Below, piece by piece: positions 1 through 12,260 of a DNA stretch of 64,000 bases. A program made the position numbers and the translations under genes. The first letter of the stretch is position 1; every line of letters starts with the position of its first letter. The stretch is from Unio delphinus (Eukaryota; Mollusca; Bivalvia; Unionida; Unionidae): assembly GCA_029339505.1 (NCBI GenBank), contig JAQISU010000155.1, positions 21,208,001 through 21,272,000 of the forward strand, read 5' to 3'. Below the pieces are notes generated by a model that saw nothing but the letters and a program-made list of their open reading frames with translations, did not search any database and was not told the origin of the DNA.

Positions 1-651
1 CTAGTTTTTTTTAAATTAAAAAATATAATTATAATCTAATGAACTAAACACTGCAAGACCTGGGCAAAACTGGCTCATTTAAAGGTACAAATCAATTTTG
101 GGAATTTCTCAATTTATTTTTATTTTTATAAAAACATGGGGTGTAGGGGGTGGGCTGGGGTGCTATGATTGGCAATTAATAACAAGAACGTTTAGTCAAC
201 CAGAGATTATTTTTGTTGTTGTCCATTTTCCAGGTGAGCAGTATCAGCTCTCTTTGGTCTATTGTTTAGAAATAATGTGAATGCAGCAGTTGTGCATCCC
301 AGAAAATACCCTGCTTAGGATCTCTTATCTTTGAAAAATGATCATAAGAATTCATGTCTTAGTCTTGTACTGTTTGCAATGGGGCTCTGTAAGACATCAG
401 AAGAAAATCTTCCATCCCTTCCTATTATTACTTTATCATTGCTGAAAAGAAACCCAAAAGCAGCCTTAAAAATTGCCTTAAATTGATCTGCTTGGCATTT
501 GTTACATAGACTAGAAAATCGGAAAATCATCAAGGAGTAGGGCTCATCTAACTGTACATCAAAGATCTGGAAAAGAGATGTTAAAAAATCTACAACTATA
601 AGCTTTTCAAAAAGCGTTGTGTGGATCTTTTGACAAAACTAATGCAATTCA

Positions 652-895
652 ATGGGGCCCCGAGTGGTCAAAAGAGTTTTCCGTTAGGGATCACTGTCGT
701 CTCACCTCTGTCTGCGTGGGTTCGAGTCTAAGATTCGGCTAATGTAGTTATGTGAGAAAGCTTGCCAGCAGCTTCTCGTGGGCCGGTAGTTCTTTCCTGG
801 GGGTTTCCCGGGTTCTTCCTCCACCAATAATACTGGCCGCCATGTATAGCCTGTATGCTGAAAAATGGCATTAAACCCTAAATACAAAAAAACAC
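652..895 (+). mobile_element. SINE-A copy 1 (tRNA-Ser/Leu-like head)
   Basis: About 245 bp. The head carries an A-box-like CCGAGTGGTCAAAAG and a B-box-like GGGTTCGAGTCT. A body follows with GGTTCTTCCTCCACC and ATACTGGCCGCCATGTATAG, and it ends in CATTAAACCCTAAATAC and an A-rich tail. The same body recurs at 3489-3733 (reverse), 5895-6106, 8800-9050, 31938-32190 and 39742-39976, so it is a dispersed family. A long insertion between the A and B boxes means it is not a functional tRNA. Confidence 0.85.
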
Positions 896-2234
896 CAATG
901 CAATTCAGCTCTTGATGGTTCACAAAACGAGCCTGGCATAAAATTGTACATAGTTTTTATGCTTAGGCTAACAAGAGGTCCAGGTATTCTTTGTCTCTTT
1001 GTCCATCTGGAACTTGTTATGTTCAGCCAGTCCTGCAGGTTTTTTGATGGCTTGGCATGAAACTTGGTAAATATTATTATCATCATCTTAAGATGCGAGT
1101 ATTGACAAATCACCATGTTCCTCCAGTCTTTGCTAGAATTATTGTGTATGATATAATGTCATGATCACAAATAGTCCTGAAGTTTTGGAAGGAAACTTAT
1201 TTTGGTCATGATGTGAAGAAGTGCTATTGATAAATGACTTTGGTCCCTCAATTTTTTCTACAGTTAACTGCTCACTTTGCATCACACATCCTTATTAGCA
1301 CAATTAGTAATCTCCTTTGCACAATTTAGTCTGGCAGTTGGTGGAGTAATTGTCAGTATTGTCTTGTAAGCTAATGCAGTGTACCAAACAATCTTGTTAG
1401 TTCAGCTAATCCCTCAGTATATTATGGATTGCAAAGAAACATAAATATTAAATATTAAATAAATAAATATTATGATAATCATTTGAAGATGCGCTTATGA
1501 ACAAGTAATTTTGCTCTTTTAATTATTTTAGCATAATTTACCATTTTAGTTTTGTGGCTTAAGGTTTTGTATGACTTTGAAATAAAATTTAATATTGAAA
1601 ATTTACTGTACACTAACTGTACACTAACTGTACACTAAGTACCAAAAACTGGAGATTAAGAGTATGTTTTTTTGTTTCATAAGATACTCCCAGTAAAGTG
1701 TTTTAAAATGGTTTCTTGAGCAATGGAAATTTCGGAAGTCAATGATGCAGTTAGTATGAACTAAAAACTAATAGTGTGGGTTTATTGAAGTAATTTAAAG
1801 GTACATAATGTAAATGTTGATGTAGTAAACAATAAATTACAGTAAATAGGCAAACCTCTCTGAAAACAATAAAGGACCCTAATTTTGACTCATGGGTCTG
1901 CTTTTCTGGGACAGTCAGAAAGCTGAAGAAAATAGGGTATATACATATAGTTTGTTTGATAATAATTATATTTTTTTTTTTATTGAAATGGAAATAAAGG
2001 ATCATTGAAGTTACATTCATGTTCTGAATTGGTTAAGTACATGTATATTGATTCAACTCAGGGTTAAGCACAGTAATTGATTTTACTGGTGGTTAGATGC
2101 AGTAATTGTTTTGATGCTTCATTAAATAATTGTCTTGCGGAAATAAGATCTTTACCAGCCAAGTTATCCCACATAGTTCTCATCTAGTTCTAATCATTTT
2201 TGACAGGAAGCTCACAGAACATTTATATTTTTGG

Positions 2235-2385
2235 TGCATATTGTTAGCCTTTTGTGTCTTTCAAACTATGTTTGAGGCATTTTTTTTATGCATTTTGTTA
2301 GCCTTTTGTGTCTTTCAAACTATGTTTGAGGCAATTTTTGATGCATTTTGTTAGCCTTTCTTGTCAGTCAAACTATGTCTGAGGC
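2235..2385. repeat. Tandem repeat, ~54 bp x 3
   Basis: Three consecutive copies of a unit centred on TTGTTAGCCTTTTGTGTCTT and AAACTATGTTTGAGGCA, period 53-54 bp; the third copy is more diverged. Confidence 0.85.
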
Positions 2386-3027
2386 ACAAGCTGTAAACAA
2401 CATTAACTTGTAAATACTTTCATTTTAAAAGCAGACACAAAGTGTACCAAATTCATCATTGCAAAACTTGGCATGGAGATGAGGCATGTGCTCAATTCAG
2501 GTGTGCAGTATAAACAGTTAAGAATGAGTGATAAATTATATGGGACAAGTGCATTTTCAGTGATGACAACTTAATAGAGTTTTTTAAGATTCACTAGGTT
2601 GTAGAAATGGCTGCAGCTTTTGGCATGAGTTGTGGCATAATTTCAGTATCAGCCATGTATCTTATTAACATGATCACTATAAATCACTAAAATCAATTTA
2701 TTTCATTCCTATGATGTTAGTTGAAAACAAGTTTACATTGATGTAGAAATTTTCCCAAAGTTAAGCTGTTTTTAGAAGTGATCTAAATGGAACACTCCAA
2801 AGATATTTATTGCAGTTCTATATATTGGGAAATTCAGGTATTATCAAATTTAATTTGTAAAGTTCAGTGATCATTTGTTTCTTTTATTACAACTGATGCA
2901 GTTGCTTAATTCTTGTTAATTTTTTTTTTTATGTTGCATGATCAGGTCCAAATCCACCTAGATCAACAAGTTGTTCTCTGCATCTGTTTGTTTTTTATTT
3001 ATCTGACTCTAAACAGGTGAACAACTT

Positions 3028-3074
3028 GGTGTAAAAGCCATAGTGGCTTTTACACCACTATCATAGTGATAGTG
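3028..3074. repeat. Two adjacent hairpins with TAG loops
   Basis: GGTGTAAAAGCCA (3028-3040) pairs perfectly with 3044-3056 around a TAG loop. Directly abutting it, CACTATCA (3056-3063) pairs with TGATAGTG (3067-3074), again around TAG. Probably a small inverted-repeat relic; no gene is associated. Confidence 0.7.
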
Positions 3075-3488
3075 TGAAAGCTACCTATCAAGCATCCTTG
3101 ACACAATTGGATATTTATGTGTCAGGAAAATAGAGAAAATGACCCTTATGTTGATGGCAGGGGTGTCAGCTGGCTTGAAAGTGTTTTGTAAACAAAACAT
3201 TTTATCTCCATTTTATTTGTGTAGCCCTGTTGTATGTTGTGTAGAGATAATTTCCCAATTACTGCTGACATTGTATGCCTCCACAGACATTTAAGATGAG
3301 CCTGGAGTGTTAAATATCATTATTCTGTTGAATGTGCTGAGAGTAGGGTGCTCTAGTGGTACTTTCTTACAGCTGTGTCCTGAAAATGCCAATTAGTCAT
3401 TGTTTTAGGGTAAAGTTCCATAGATTTGAGGTGGAGGGATGAGGATTTTTTGCTGGGTCCTTCATATAAGTTCTTTGTTGTTGTTGTT

Positions 3489-3733
3489 GTAGGGTTTAAT
3501 GCCATTTTTCAGCACATGATAGGCTATATATGGCAGCCAGTATTATTGGTGGAGGAAGAAACTGGAAAAAAAAAAAAAACGGAAAGAACCACAGACCCAC
3601 AAGAAGCTACTGGCAAGCTTTCTTACATAACTACATTAGCTGAATCTGAGACTCGAACCCATGCAGACAGAGATGAGATGGCAGTGATCTGTAGCGGAAA
3701 GTGCTTTAGACCACTCGGCCACTCAGGGCCCCC
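3489..3733 (-). mobile_element. SINE-A copy 2 (reverse)
   Basis: Reverse-oriented copy. It reads AGGGTTTAATGCCATTTTTC at the tail end and GACTCGAACCCATGCAGACA (B box, reverse) and GGGCCCC at the head end. An expanded A tract interrupts the body near 3570-3582. The 130-residue ORF across this copy is a SINE artefact. Confidence 0.85.
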
Positions 3734-4155
3734 TGTAAGGACTTTGAAAGTACTTTTTATGCGTTCACTTTTTAAAACAAGTGACATGTTGATTTTGTCC
3801 TATGCATCTGTTTGCTGATGATTATATTACGGTCAAAGAGCAAGGTTAATGTGACCTAAAGATAAATATTGGTTTCTGCACAGTAATTTCTTCATCTTCT
3901 ACAGTTATCAAGCTTTATGGATTATTTGTACTTGTGGTATTAAATAGACTTGATTTTGGAGGTCAATGGTCAAAGTAACAGATAGAAAGAGAAAAATGGT
4001 TTCCATGCAATAACTAGAGTTCTAATTATCAACAGTTGCAAAACTTTGGATGTTTTGCAATTGGAATAAGGAAGAACTATCATTTTAGGCCTTGTGATGT
4101 GAAGGTCACTGTCAGAAAGAAGAAAAAAAATGTGCACAAATAGCTTCAGTTTTTA

Positions 4156-4243
4156 AGAGTCTGTATTTACTAGAGTCTGTATTTACTAGAGTCAGTATTT
4201 TACTAGAGTCTGTATTTACTAGAGTCAGTATTTACCAGACTCT
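4156..4243. repeat. Minisatellite, ~17 bp x 5
   Basis: Repeats of AGAGTCTGTATTTACT with small variants (TCAGTATTT, an extra T in unit 3). Confidence 0.85.
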
Positions 4244-5135
4244 GTGGATGGTTTGCACTTGTGTCAAGAACAAACCTAGGCTCAGTAGCCAGTAAGTCTA
4301 AATTTGTTAAATAAAGACTGTTTAGCAAAGTACATTTACATTCTGGGTCTGCATTAGGTCATAGTTCAGCGTCATTTTTCAGTATGATTTGATGGAGAAG
4401 TTTAAGGTACAGTAACACAGGTCAGTTTTATAGGGGTAGGGGAATTTGGATAAAGTAACTTACCAAGAACTTAGTGGAAGCCGACATGAGAAAAACATGA
4501 TGGTAGGATTCACACATGGACTCTTTTGGTATGGAATTGGGTATTCTTTCCACTAAACCAGCTGTCTCCTTTCACAGTTTGAATTGGTGAAAGTGTCTTG
4601 TAATCAGTTGCAATCAGTTCACCATTAATGATAATATTAATACTGTAATAATACTATAATAATAACTTTATATAAAGTAATTCATTTGGTCAACAAACCA
4701 ATCTTCCATCAGGCCTTCAATTACACATATACAGCACACATTTATACAAGTTGAAGTGTCTTTAGACAGCAAAGCTTTTCAACTAGATAAATGATCTTCT
4801 GCAGGTATTCGTTCCAGAAATGGAAAATTTGGAACCAGCTAGCATTGGCTAGGTCAAAACGTGGTGTCATTCAATAAAACACTTGATCATTAAATAGATT
4901 CAAACACATATAATAATCACAGGCATGGATTAATTAATTCAGAAATACCATTTCCAGCATGATAATCTTTAAATAAGTTATTGTTGAGTCCGACTTTGGC
5001 ATGGTAGTTAACAATTTCCTTTTCTGCTAAAATAGCATCCACTGTTCAGGTCATTGTTATATTAGTTGACATGGACAATGTAGCAAACTGGTCTTAGTCA
5101 GTAACAACTGATTCAGTTTATATATGGATGGAAAA

Positions 5136-5212
<77 letters not shown>
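5136..5212. repeat. (TG)n(TA)n microsatellite
   Basis: Runs of GT dinucleotides followed by about 28 TA dinucleotides and a short CACACA end; a simple-sequence repeat. Confidence 0.95.
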
Positions 5213-5213
<1 letters not shown>

Positions 5214-5894
5214 GACCCAAAGAACATGATTTATATACCACTCTGGTCATGAGCCTTTTGTGCTGATTGCCAAGCTAATCCAAACCAGTGAGACATTTCT
5301 GTCAGCTAATTAACTCAATTGTCTTGTGTTTCTTTATCAATGAGTGGACTCTATAGATAGCTCTGGTCAGCCTAAAATTGTATTGATGTTTGATCTTTAT
5401 TTTCTTTTGCCTTTTGCTTTTTTATGGGCCCCTTCGGTGAAATTGATGGAATGTAATTGCTCCATAGACAACTAATAGGGGTCATTGGAGCAAGGTTGCA
5501 ACCTAGAATGTATCTGGTACTACAGATTTAGCTATATGGATAGAACATTACAGATGAGTGCATTAAAAAAGGTGTCTTAATAATTTAACATACCTCAATT
5601 GCTTTGCTTGTAATTCCTGATAAGCTTTGATTTGTTCTATCCATGTCAGTATGTTTACATATAGATATCAAGATTAATGTGTGAACACTGTTACATGCTG
5701 CATTGCTGTGAGCACCAGACTTTGGTAATTAACCCTCTTGCCATGCATGACACATTCAATCTATATTCATTTGTAACCAAAGTTTAAGTAGGACCAAAAC
5801 AAACACTCTTCTATAGCAAAATTTTCATTAGTTTCAGACCTACGAAGCCATCATTTGCATTTATTTGCTTTTCACATAATTTCTGAGAGCTCCG

Positions 5895-6106
5895 AGTAAC
5901 CATGTGGTCTATAGTGCTTGCATTTGCAGATCACTGACATCTCACCACAGTCCATGTCTGTTTGAGTCTCAGGAATGGCCAACATGGTGAGAAAGCTTAC
6001 CAAGTAGCCTCCATAGTTTGGTCGTTCTTCCCTGGATTGTCCTATTTTCATCCGCCATCAAATACTGGCTGCCATGTGCAGACAAATGGTGTTAAACTCA
6101 TTGCAA
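5895..6106 (+). mobile_element. SINE-A copy 3 (degraded)
   Basis: Recognisable but diverged SINE-A: CATGTGGTCTATAGTGCTTG in place of the A box, GATCACTGACATCTCACC, then ATACTGGCTGCCATGTGCAG and GTGTTAAACTCA at the 3' end. The most diverged of the six copies seen. Confidence 0.7.
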
Positions 6107-8055
6107 CTCAGCCTCTCATTTCTCCGTTGTTTATTTTATGTTTAATTTTTTTTTAAAATAATGAAATAGAGATTTTATGTGTCTAAATGTTTCACAAACT
6201 CTAGAAATTTACAGCATGAAAGAACAATACAGGATTCACATTGTGATTGTATTTTGATATCTGTCTTGGTGCCCTGCCCCCTCTTTCTCCTAGACATTAT
6301 GACTACATGTTTCAACCCTGCCCTTGCTTGCACGGGTTTCCTTTCCCCAAAATTATTTTTTTCAAAATTCTTGAAAATCATTTTAAATCATAATTTATGA
6401 TACAGTAAAGATCATATCGAAATATGTATATGTTGAAGAAGATTTTATCAGATGATTAATGTACTAAAGGTGGAATATTAGAAATGGTGGAATATTAAAT
6501 CTTGTACAAGTTGAAATCTTTACTCAACACTTTAAAATGTACAAGTGTTGATGTTTGCTTGTGCTGCGCTCAGTTGAATATGGGTAATTACATGTTACAA
6601 CCCTATGGTCTTTAACTAAGTAATAGAAATTAACGAAAACCATCAATTTTTGTAAAATTCAACAAATAATTTATTTCCCTTGAACAAAGTGAAAATTTAA
6701 AGGCACTTATTGTGAATTAAATCCCAAATAGTTCTAAAATTTCTATCACAAAGTCCAATTGAATTCCAGTGGTCTGGCTTTTGTGGTGATTATGTACTAA
6801 CAGCTATTGATGTGTCACAATAATATTGTCCACTAATGTCCTTGTCTGAATTCACTATGGTTCTAAATTAATGTATCTGTCCAAGAATATTATTGATGAG
6901 CACTTTGTATTTCTAGTGAATAATAATTCGAATATATAATCGCACCCAAATGAAAAACTGAACACAACAATAAGACTGATTCACTTCAAGATATTAGGGC
7001 AAGAATGAATAATTCTCAAGTAAGCAACATTATATAAAAAGTAAAGACACTAAAATAGAATTAGGAAAAGGGTATTTCTTTATTTCTTTATAACTTTATT
7101 TCTAGAACTATCTAAGTTGTCAACAAGATAAGGTCTATTACTAAAATTATAAAGAACATAGCAAACATCAGGTGACCAGCTTTTTCCATGGGGGAATTCC
7201 AACGTCTTAGACTCAGATTAAGATAAACATGTTTACTCCTTGATAATGATCATAATTTTTAAACTATACATATAGATAAATATTAGCTTTGTATTATGCT
7301 GTTTACAAAATAAATGTCACTGGTCTGGATCACCGTGAACTTGATTTTTGACAAGGTCATGATCAAAGGACAAATATACATATCATATACATGTAATCAT
7401 TAAGAAAAGTCAACAAATAAAACAAACTATACATAGCACACATAAATGAATTGGAGTAAGTACAAATTACCCATTAAATACAAGGATAGGATTAAAAATT
7501 TCTTCAAATTTTCAAAGGTTGAAGATCGACTTCTTATCAAAGACAATGGTATGTTCATGAGTTGCATAACCAGTTTGTCTCTGGTTAGCTCAGTTGCTCA
7601 GTAAGCATGGATTTTACAAACAAAGGTTACTGTTCATTTTCTGGACTAATTTTTGCATAATCTCTTGATAGAGCAGGATTGTACAACTTTTTTTGGCCAA
7701 GACCCAGATTGCATTTTCTAAGACCACTCAGGCTAGGGGCTGTGTACCCTTGTGCTAGAGGAATGGAAATTATTTGATGATGAGTAAATACTTTATATTG
7801 GGTCATAAATTGTTTCAGTTAAAAATGTTTGACTTTTCTTTCTCAGTACTTTGCTAATATTCAAATTGCTTACATATGTCTTTCTCCTAATTTAATGAGG
7901 CATGTTTCAAACCACATTGTTTTGTGTCCAATCTCTTTCCGAGTTAATAACACCACAGTAAAGTTAGAATTCCACAATATGATTATACAAAAGTGGAGTA
8001 CATTGACCCTACAAGTTCATTTTGTTGACTCAAATGCATAATTTCTTTTTGACAG

Positions 8056-8150
8056 AGGAGCGAAAGCTGTTTGACGATGAGAGACCACTTTATGTCCAGT
8101 TGAGTTGGGGCAAAGATGTTCGAGAGGGGCGATTTCTTCTTAAAAGAGAT
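8056..8150 (+). CDS. AFDN: Afadin (canoe) exon, between RA1 and RA2
   Basis: Acceptor TTTTTGACAG ends at 8055; donor GTATGT starts at 8151. The first two bases complete a split codon from an upstream exon outside my reach. The translation runs EERKLFDDERPLYVQLSWGK and then DVREGRFLLKRD, a close match, from memory of the family, to the afadin segment that follows the first Ras-association domain. Afadin is an actin- and nectin-binding scaffold of adherens junctions and a Ras/Rap1 effector. This is an internal coding exon; the start codon is not in view. Confidence 0.9.
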
Positions 8151-9168
8151 GTATGTATATTTGATGTTCAGCTTTTTACATAGATTCTAGTTTGTTATTG
8201 TATACATATGTGTACATGTATATTCTTGCAACAATGCAAGAAATTCATTGTGAGCTTAATATCACAATTAATGAGATTTAATGAAATTAGCTCTACTGGT
8301 CATAGAACAGAAGATCTTACTGGAATGGTCCTTTGTCTGTTGTCTATGTCTATCTTTTAGCGCAATTTTGTTATCACTACTCCACTACACTTCCTAAACA
8401 ACTTAAAGGATTGACTATCAGTCTCGAAAATGTTGCTTCTTGTTACCAGCCATCCAGAAAATGTTGTTGATGCTTTTGAATGGATTCTTAAATCATTGTG
8501 TTTTTCACTAAACGACTTCAAACTGTATCTAGTTGATCCAAGCTTAAAATGGTCTAAGCATAATCAGTGTAATATGGTGATCATGGAGGCAGTAGTATCT
8601 CTTTATGTGTCATGAGCAGATCACGCTTTGTGTTTCGTTTATTGATCATTAAAGCTGTATTATCTCTCATATATGACATCAGTAGATCACAATTATTGGT
8701 TTGTGTCTCATATGTTGATTATGAAAGTTGTATCATCTCTTGTATGTGACATCAGCAGTGCTTGATGTTTCATAGATTGCTTAGATCACACATATACATG
8801 GGCCCAGAGTGGCCAGGTGGTCTAAAGCACTGTCTGTTACAGATTACTGCCATCTCACCTCTGTCTGTGTGGGTTCTAGTCTCCGATTTGGCCAATGTGG
8901 GTATCTGAGAAAAGCTTGCCAGTAGCTTCTCGCCTATTGGTGGTTCTTTTGGGGGTTTTCCAGGTTCTTCCTCCAACATTAATACTGGCCGCCATGTATA
9001 GCCTATCTTATGCTGAAAAATGGCATTAAACCATTAAAACAAAACAAAACAAACACATATACATATACACTCAACATGATACAGCTTTCATAGCTAATAA
9101 TGCAGTGGTATGTATTATTATTAAATCCTTTGCTGTAACATCATGTCGGAATTGTTCTTTCATTCTAG
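8151..9168 (+). other. Afadin intron (between exons at 8056 and 9169)
   Basis: 1,018-bp GT-AG intron ending CATTCTAG. It contains SINE-A copy 4 and otherwise AT-rich sequence; no gene seen. Confidence 0.85.
8800..9050 (+). mobile_element. SINE-A copy 4
   Basis: GTGGTCTAAAGCACTG head, GATTACTGCCATCTCACC, GTGTGGGTTCTAGTCTC (B box with one change), ATACTGGCCGCCATGTATAG, and GCATTAAACC with an AAAACAAAACAAAAC tail. It sits about 120 bp upstream of the exon at 9169. Confidence 0.85.
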
Positions 9169-9433
9169 GGCCAGCATATGGAAGCTGAGCCTCAAAATTT
9201 CAAGAGAAAACTTTCCAAGCGTGAGAAGAAGGAGAAGAGAAAGCAAGAGAAAGAAAGGAAGTTGAACAAAGAAAATAAGGAAAATGTTCAAAGTGTTGCT
9301 GAAAAACTTTATAATGAAGTTCCTGATACCAGCTTTACTCGGAGTATCTCCAACCCTGAGGCTGTAATGCGTAGAAGGAGGCAACAGAAAATAGAGAAAA
9401 AATGGGCCCAGTTTTCAAAACAGAATGGACAAG
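9169..9433 (+). CDS. AFDN: Afadin exon, lysine-rich linker before the second RA domain
   Basis: The exon follows the acceptor CATTCTAG and ends before the donor GTATGT at 9434 (265 nt, phase 0 in, phase 1 out). It encodes a basic, highly charged stretch (KRKLSKREKKEKRKQEKERK) followed by VPDTSFTRSISNPEAVMRRR and RQQKIEKKW. The last segment matches the conserved TSFTR-SNPE-RRRQQK block that precedes RA2 in afadins. The charged part is predicted helical. Its reading frame joins cleanly to the exon at 49996 through a split Gly codon, across the intron that contains the Polinton. Confidence 0.93.
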
Positions 9434-9599
9434 GTATGTATTGATAATCACACCTCACCAAAAATAATTTCAATGGAAACAAAATTATACATTCCTTTGG
9501 CAACTTGGTGCATATATTGGGAAAATCATCTATGCAGATTACTTGAATAACATTTATGAGCATGTACTTGAGTAGAAAGCTAGATATCCAACAACTTCT

Positions 9600-10180
9600 A
9601 GGATTGTGTAAAACTCATTAACATATGGAGGTTTTTGTAATTTTTGCCTGAAATAGAAGTAGGAAACACATTTGATGGCTATTTCTGAATACATCCTAAT
9701 ACATAGACTTCCAAGAGATTTTCAGTTAACCTGCTGTCTAGTCACGTTAGAAACATCATTTTTCGTAGGCTATTTTGCTAATGCATTAGCAGAAGGGTAA
9801 AAGATGGAGTTATTATTTCTTTTCTTTTTTTCTAAACAGACCCTTTATTTTCATATCCAAACTATTCTTTATTCCAAATGCCTATCTTATCTGCTTGCAA
9901 AGGTTTTGCCTGTCTGCTTGCAAAGGTTTGCCTGTCTGTATGCAGTTCAGATTGGTCTGTCTTCGATCCAAGGCCAAATAGTCTAAACTGTAGGCACAAA
10001 AATGGATCTGAATTTTCAATATAAAAAGATTGGGACCAAAACTTAAGTTTTTCCCTCTGTATTTTGTAGTGCAACTAGAATGCCCAGATTATTTGGTTTC
10101 ATTGTAGAGCTACATCTGTCTACCTTTCTATAATACCACTCACTTTAGTGTATAAAATTACCTGGATGCTACAGAGCTTT
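9600..10180 (+). repeat. Dispersed repeat, related (inverted) to 42780-43540
   Basis: Blocks such as TGAATACATCCTAATACATA, TATTCCAAATGCC and AAAACTTAAGTTTTTCCCTC recur reverse-complemented around 42840-43500, but with block order partly permuted. Two close direct repeats of GCTTGCAAAGGTTTGCCTGT-type sequence lie at about 9895-9940. No coding capacity recognised; an unclassified, probably non-autonomous transposon family. Confidence 0.55.
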
Positions 10181-10869
10181 TAAATAGGCCAATACCTCCT
10201 GGAGGTGCCAGGGGTTAATAGTGGAGTATGTTGTGATGCCATCCATCTGCTTATCCTTCTGTCAATCCATCCAAAATGTCCATTTGAAAGGTTGCATCCT
10301 TATCTCCTAAAGCACTAGATGGAAGTTCAGAAAACATTGAGGCTATGCCCCTAGTGAAGGGCTGGTTGAGTAAATAGATTATCAGACCTGCTATATAGGT
10401 AGTCATAATAGGTATACACATCATAAATGTGACTGATTTGGCATTATTACCTGTGTCGAAGTCTGGAGGTAAGTACAGTGCGGTGGGGGGTGTAGGATGT
10501 TTGGAATTTGCAGCAAAATGCTTGGAGGTTTGTCTTGGCTTGGATCCAATTGCAAACATCATAGGCTCTAACCTGCTGTTGCATAATTAACCTGCATATC
10601 AGTCTATGTTGTTTGTTCTATATTTTACTCATCACATAGACTGAGATTTTCCTGCATGTATGAGATGGCAGATCTGGTTCCTTATATTTTGAAGTTGGAC
10701 CTGATATGTAAATGTCTATTTACAGTTTTTACAGATGACAAAGAAGCAGTTGGACAAATTTTATATATTGGACTAAAATCTTATAAATGAACAAGTTTTA
10801 CCTGAGACCAATAAATCTGGCTTTATTCAAGACATTTATGGGCAAAGTTACAGTTAAAATATGAGTCCT

Positions 10870-11030
10870 GGTGGCTCAATGGTTAGTTTGTCAGTCATGA
10901 ACTAAAGGGTATGGGTTCAGATCCCACTGTCTGATCTGCAGCCCAGGTTTGCAACCTTAATGTGTTGTTGGCAGTTGTCTCAGCACAGAAGAATATACTT
11001 AATGCTTCTGTGCCATGAACACAATAAGTA
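10870..11030 (+). repeat. tRNA-like SINE fragment
   Basis: GGTGGCTCAATGGTTAGTTT resembles a tRNA A box and GGTATGGGTTCAGATCCCA a B box, followed by a short body. The body differs from SINE-A and SINE-B. Probably another tRNA-derived SINE, partial. Confidence 0.5.
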
Positions 11031-11035
11031 GGCCA

Positions 11036-11815
11036 TTATGAAGACCTCCTCACCACTGTCAAAAAGAGAAAGCTGAAATTGTCATCATCAGTCTCTTGAC
11101 CTAATGTGGTCAATGAGGCACTGTGCTGCTGAACATCTGACCAGTTCCCTCCACTTGTCTCGATCATGTGCCAATGCCTGTGCCTCTGCAAAACTGTTCC
11201 TGATCCATAATGTATGATGTTGTCAGTCCACATTTTTTGTCTACCTTTCCTTCTGCCACCCTGGACGCTGCCCTGCAGGACTGTTGTGGATAGACAGACG
11301 TTGGATCTAGTGACATGGCCATACCATTTCAGCTTTCTCCCTTTGACAGTGGTGAGGTCTTCATATTGGCCTACTTTGCACCAGATGGCGATGCACACTT
11401 TTTCATTTGTGATGTGGTTCATGTAAGAGATGCCAAGGATGGTTCTGTAGCATCTCATTTCAAATGCCTGGATTCTTCATTGTAATTCTGATGTAGGGGT
11501 CCAGGCCTCAAATGAATACAAAAGGATTGAGATGACACTAAGCTCTCAATAGTCAGATTTTAGTTTTCAGACATATTCTTGTCTCTCCAGATGGATCTTA
11601 GCTTTGACATAATTGCTGTTGTATGTGCTGCTCATGACAAAATTTCTGCTGTTGATCCCTCTTCGGTGATTTTGGAACCAAGATATTTGAACGGGCTCAG
11701 TTTCCAGTTCCTTTCCTCTGACTTTAATCTTGGCTGTGATATCTTGGCCACTATTTTTCATCAGCTTTGTCACGTAGGATGGATAGGATCTGTAAATAGG
11801 TATTGTCAAGTTTCA
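11036..11815 (-). pseudogene. Non-LTR retrotransposon (LINE) reverse-transcriptase 3' fragment
   Basis: Two reverse-strand ORFs together read as the C-terminal end of a LINE reverse transcriptase. Upstream (11567-11809): VTKLMKNSGQDITAKIKVRG. Downstream (11036-11458): MRCYRTILGISYMNHITNEK, then RKLKWYGHVTRSN and GGRRKGRQKMWTDNI. The KWYGHVTR and GRRKGRQ blocks are hallmarks of the RT C-terminus in several non-LTR clades. The frame is broken between the halves, the N-terminal RT and endonuclease are absent, and a short inverted duplicate of the ACCTCCTCACCACTGTCAAA segment sits at 11041-11060 versus 11340-11360. A dead 3'-truncated or rearranged copy. Confidence 0.85.
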
Positions 11816-12173
11816 ATAATAAACCTGTTCACTAGCTTGGGGTTATTTATGGTTGGCTAGTTAAAGTCAGGTGGTTGAGTACAGCATTGTAGGTCATGTG
11901 AGTAGGTATTGTGAAATATTGGATTGAGTAGTAGGGTTTGTCATGATGGGTTATAAGGTGACAACTGAGCAATTAATTCAGATTCTTTTTTTGTATATTC
12001 TGGTGTTACCTTAATATTAGTCTGCAGAAATATTTAATGTTGTGTTTAGATATTACTTGAGAGAAAACATTTGTTTGGATTAAAATTGGAACTAGACACT
12101 GTTCTCATTGAACTAAAATATTTAGGGATTCAGGGACTATTGTGAATTTATTCAAAGGAGTTTTCTGGACTTT

Positions 12174-12260
12174 GCCATTGTGATAGATGAAGCTGTTTGC
12201 ATGTCATTGTGATAGATGAAGCTGTTTGCATGCCATTGTGATAGATGAAGCTGTTTGCAG
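12174..12260. repeat. Minisatellite, 29 bp x 3
   Basis: CCATTGTGATAGATGAAGCT plus GTTTGCATG repeated three times with single-base variants. Confidence 0.9.

Larger units (their letters stand above)
1..8055. other. Upstream intron or flanking sequence of the afadin gene
   Basis: AT-rich sequence ending in a polypyrimidine tract and the CAG acceptor at 8053-8055. I found no convincing exon here; exons coding the first RA domain are expected upstream and I could not place them. It holds three SINE-A copies, short tandem repeats at 2235-2385 and 4156-4243, a TG/TA microsatellite and a double hairpin at 3028-3074. Short ORFs here look like chance or SINE translations. Confidence 0.6.

Noticed and set aside
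3426..3818. 130-codon ORF
   Set aside because: It lies on a reverse SINE-A copy; similar short ORFs occur on other copies.
1..8055. Upstream afadin exons encoding the first RA domain
   Set aside because: Expected somewhere 5' of 8056, but no segment with the right residues and flanking splice sites could be found by eye, so none is called.
9160..9563. Reverse-strand ORFs over the afadin exon
   Set aside because: Shadows of the Lys/Glu-rich exon at 9169-9433.
10251..10562. 103-codon reverse ORF
   Set aside because: No family resemblance, not flanked by convincing signals; intronic chance ORF.
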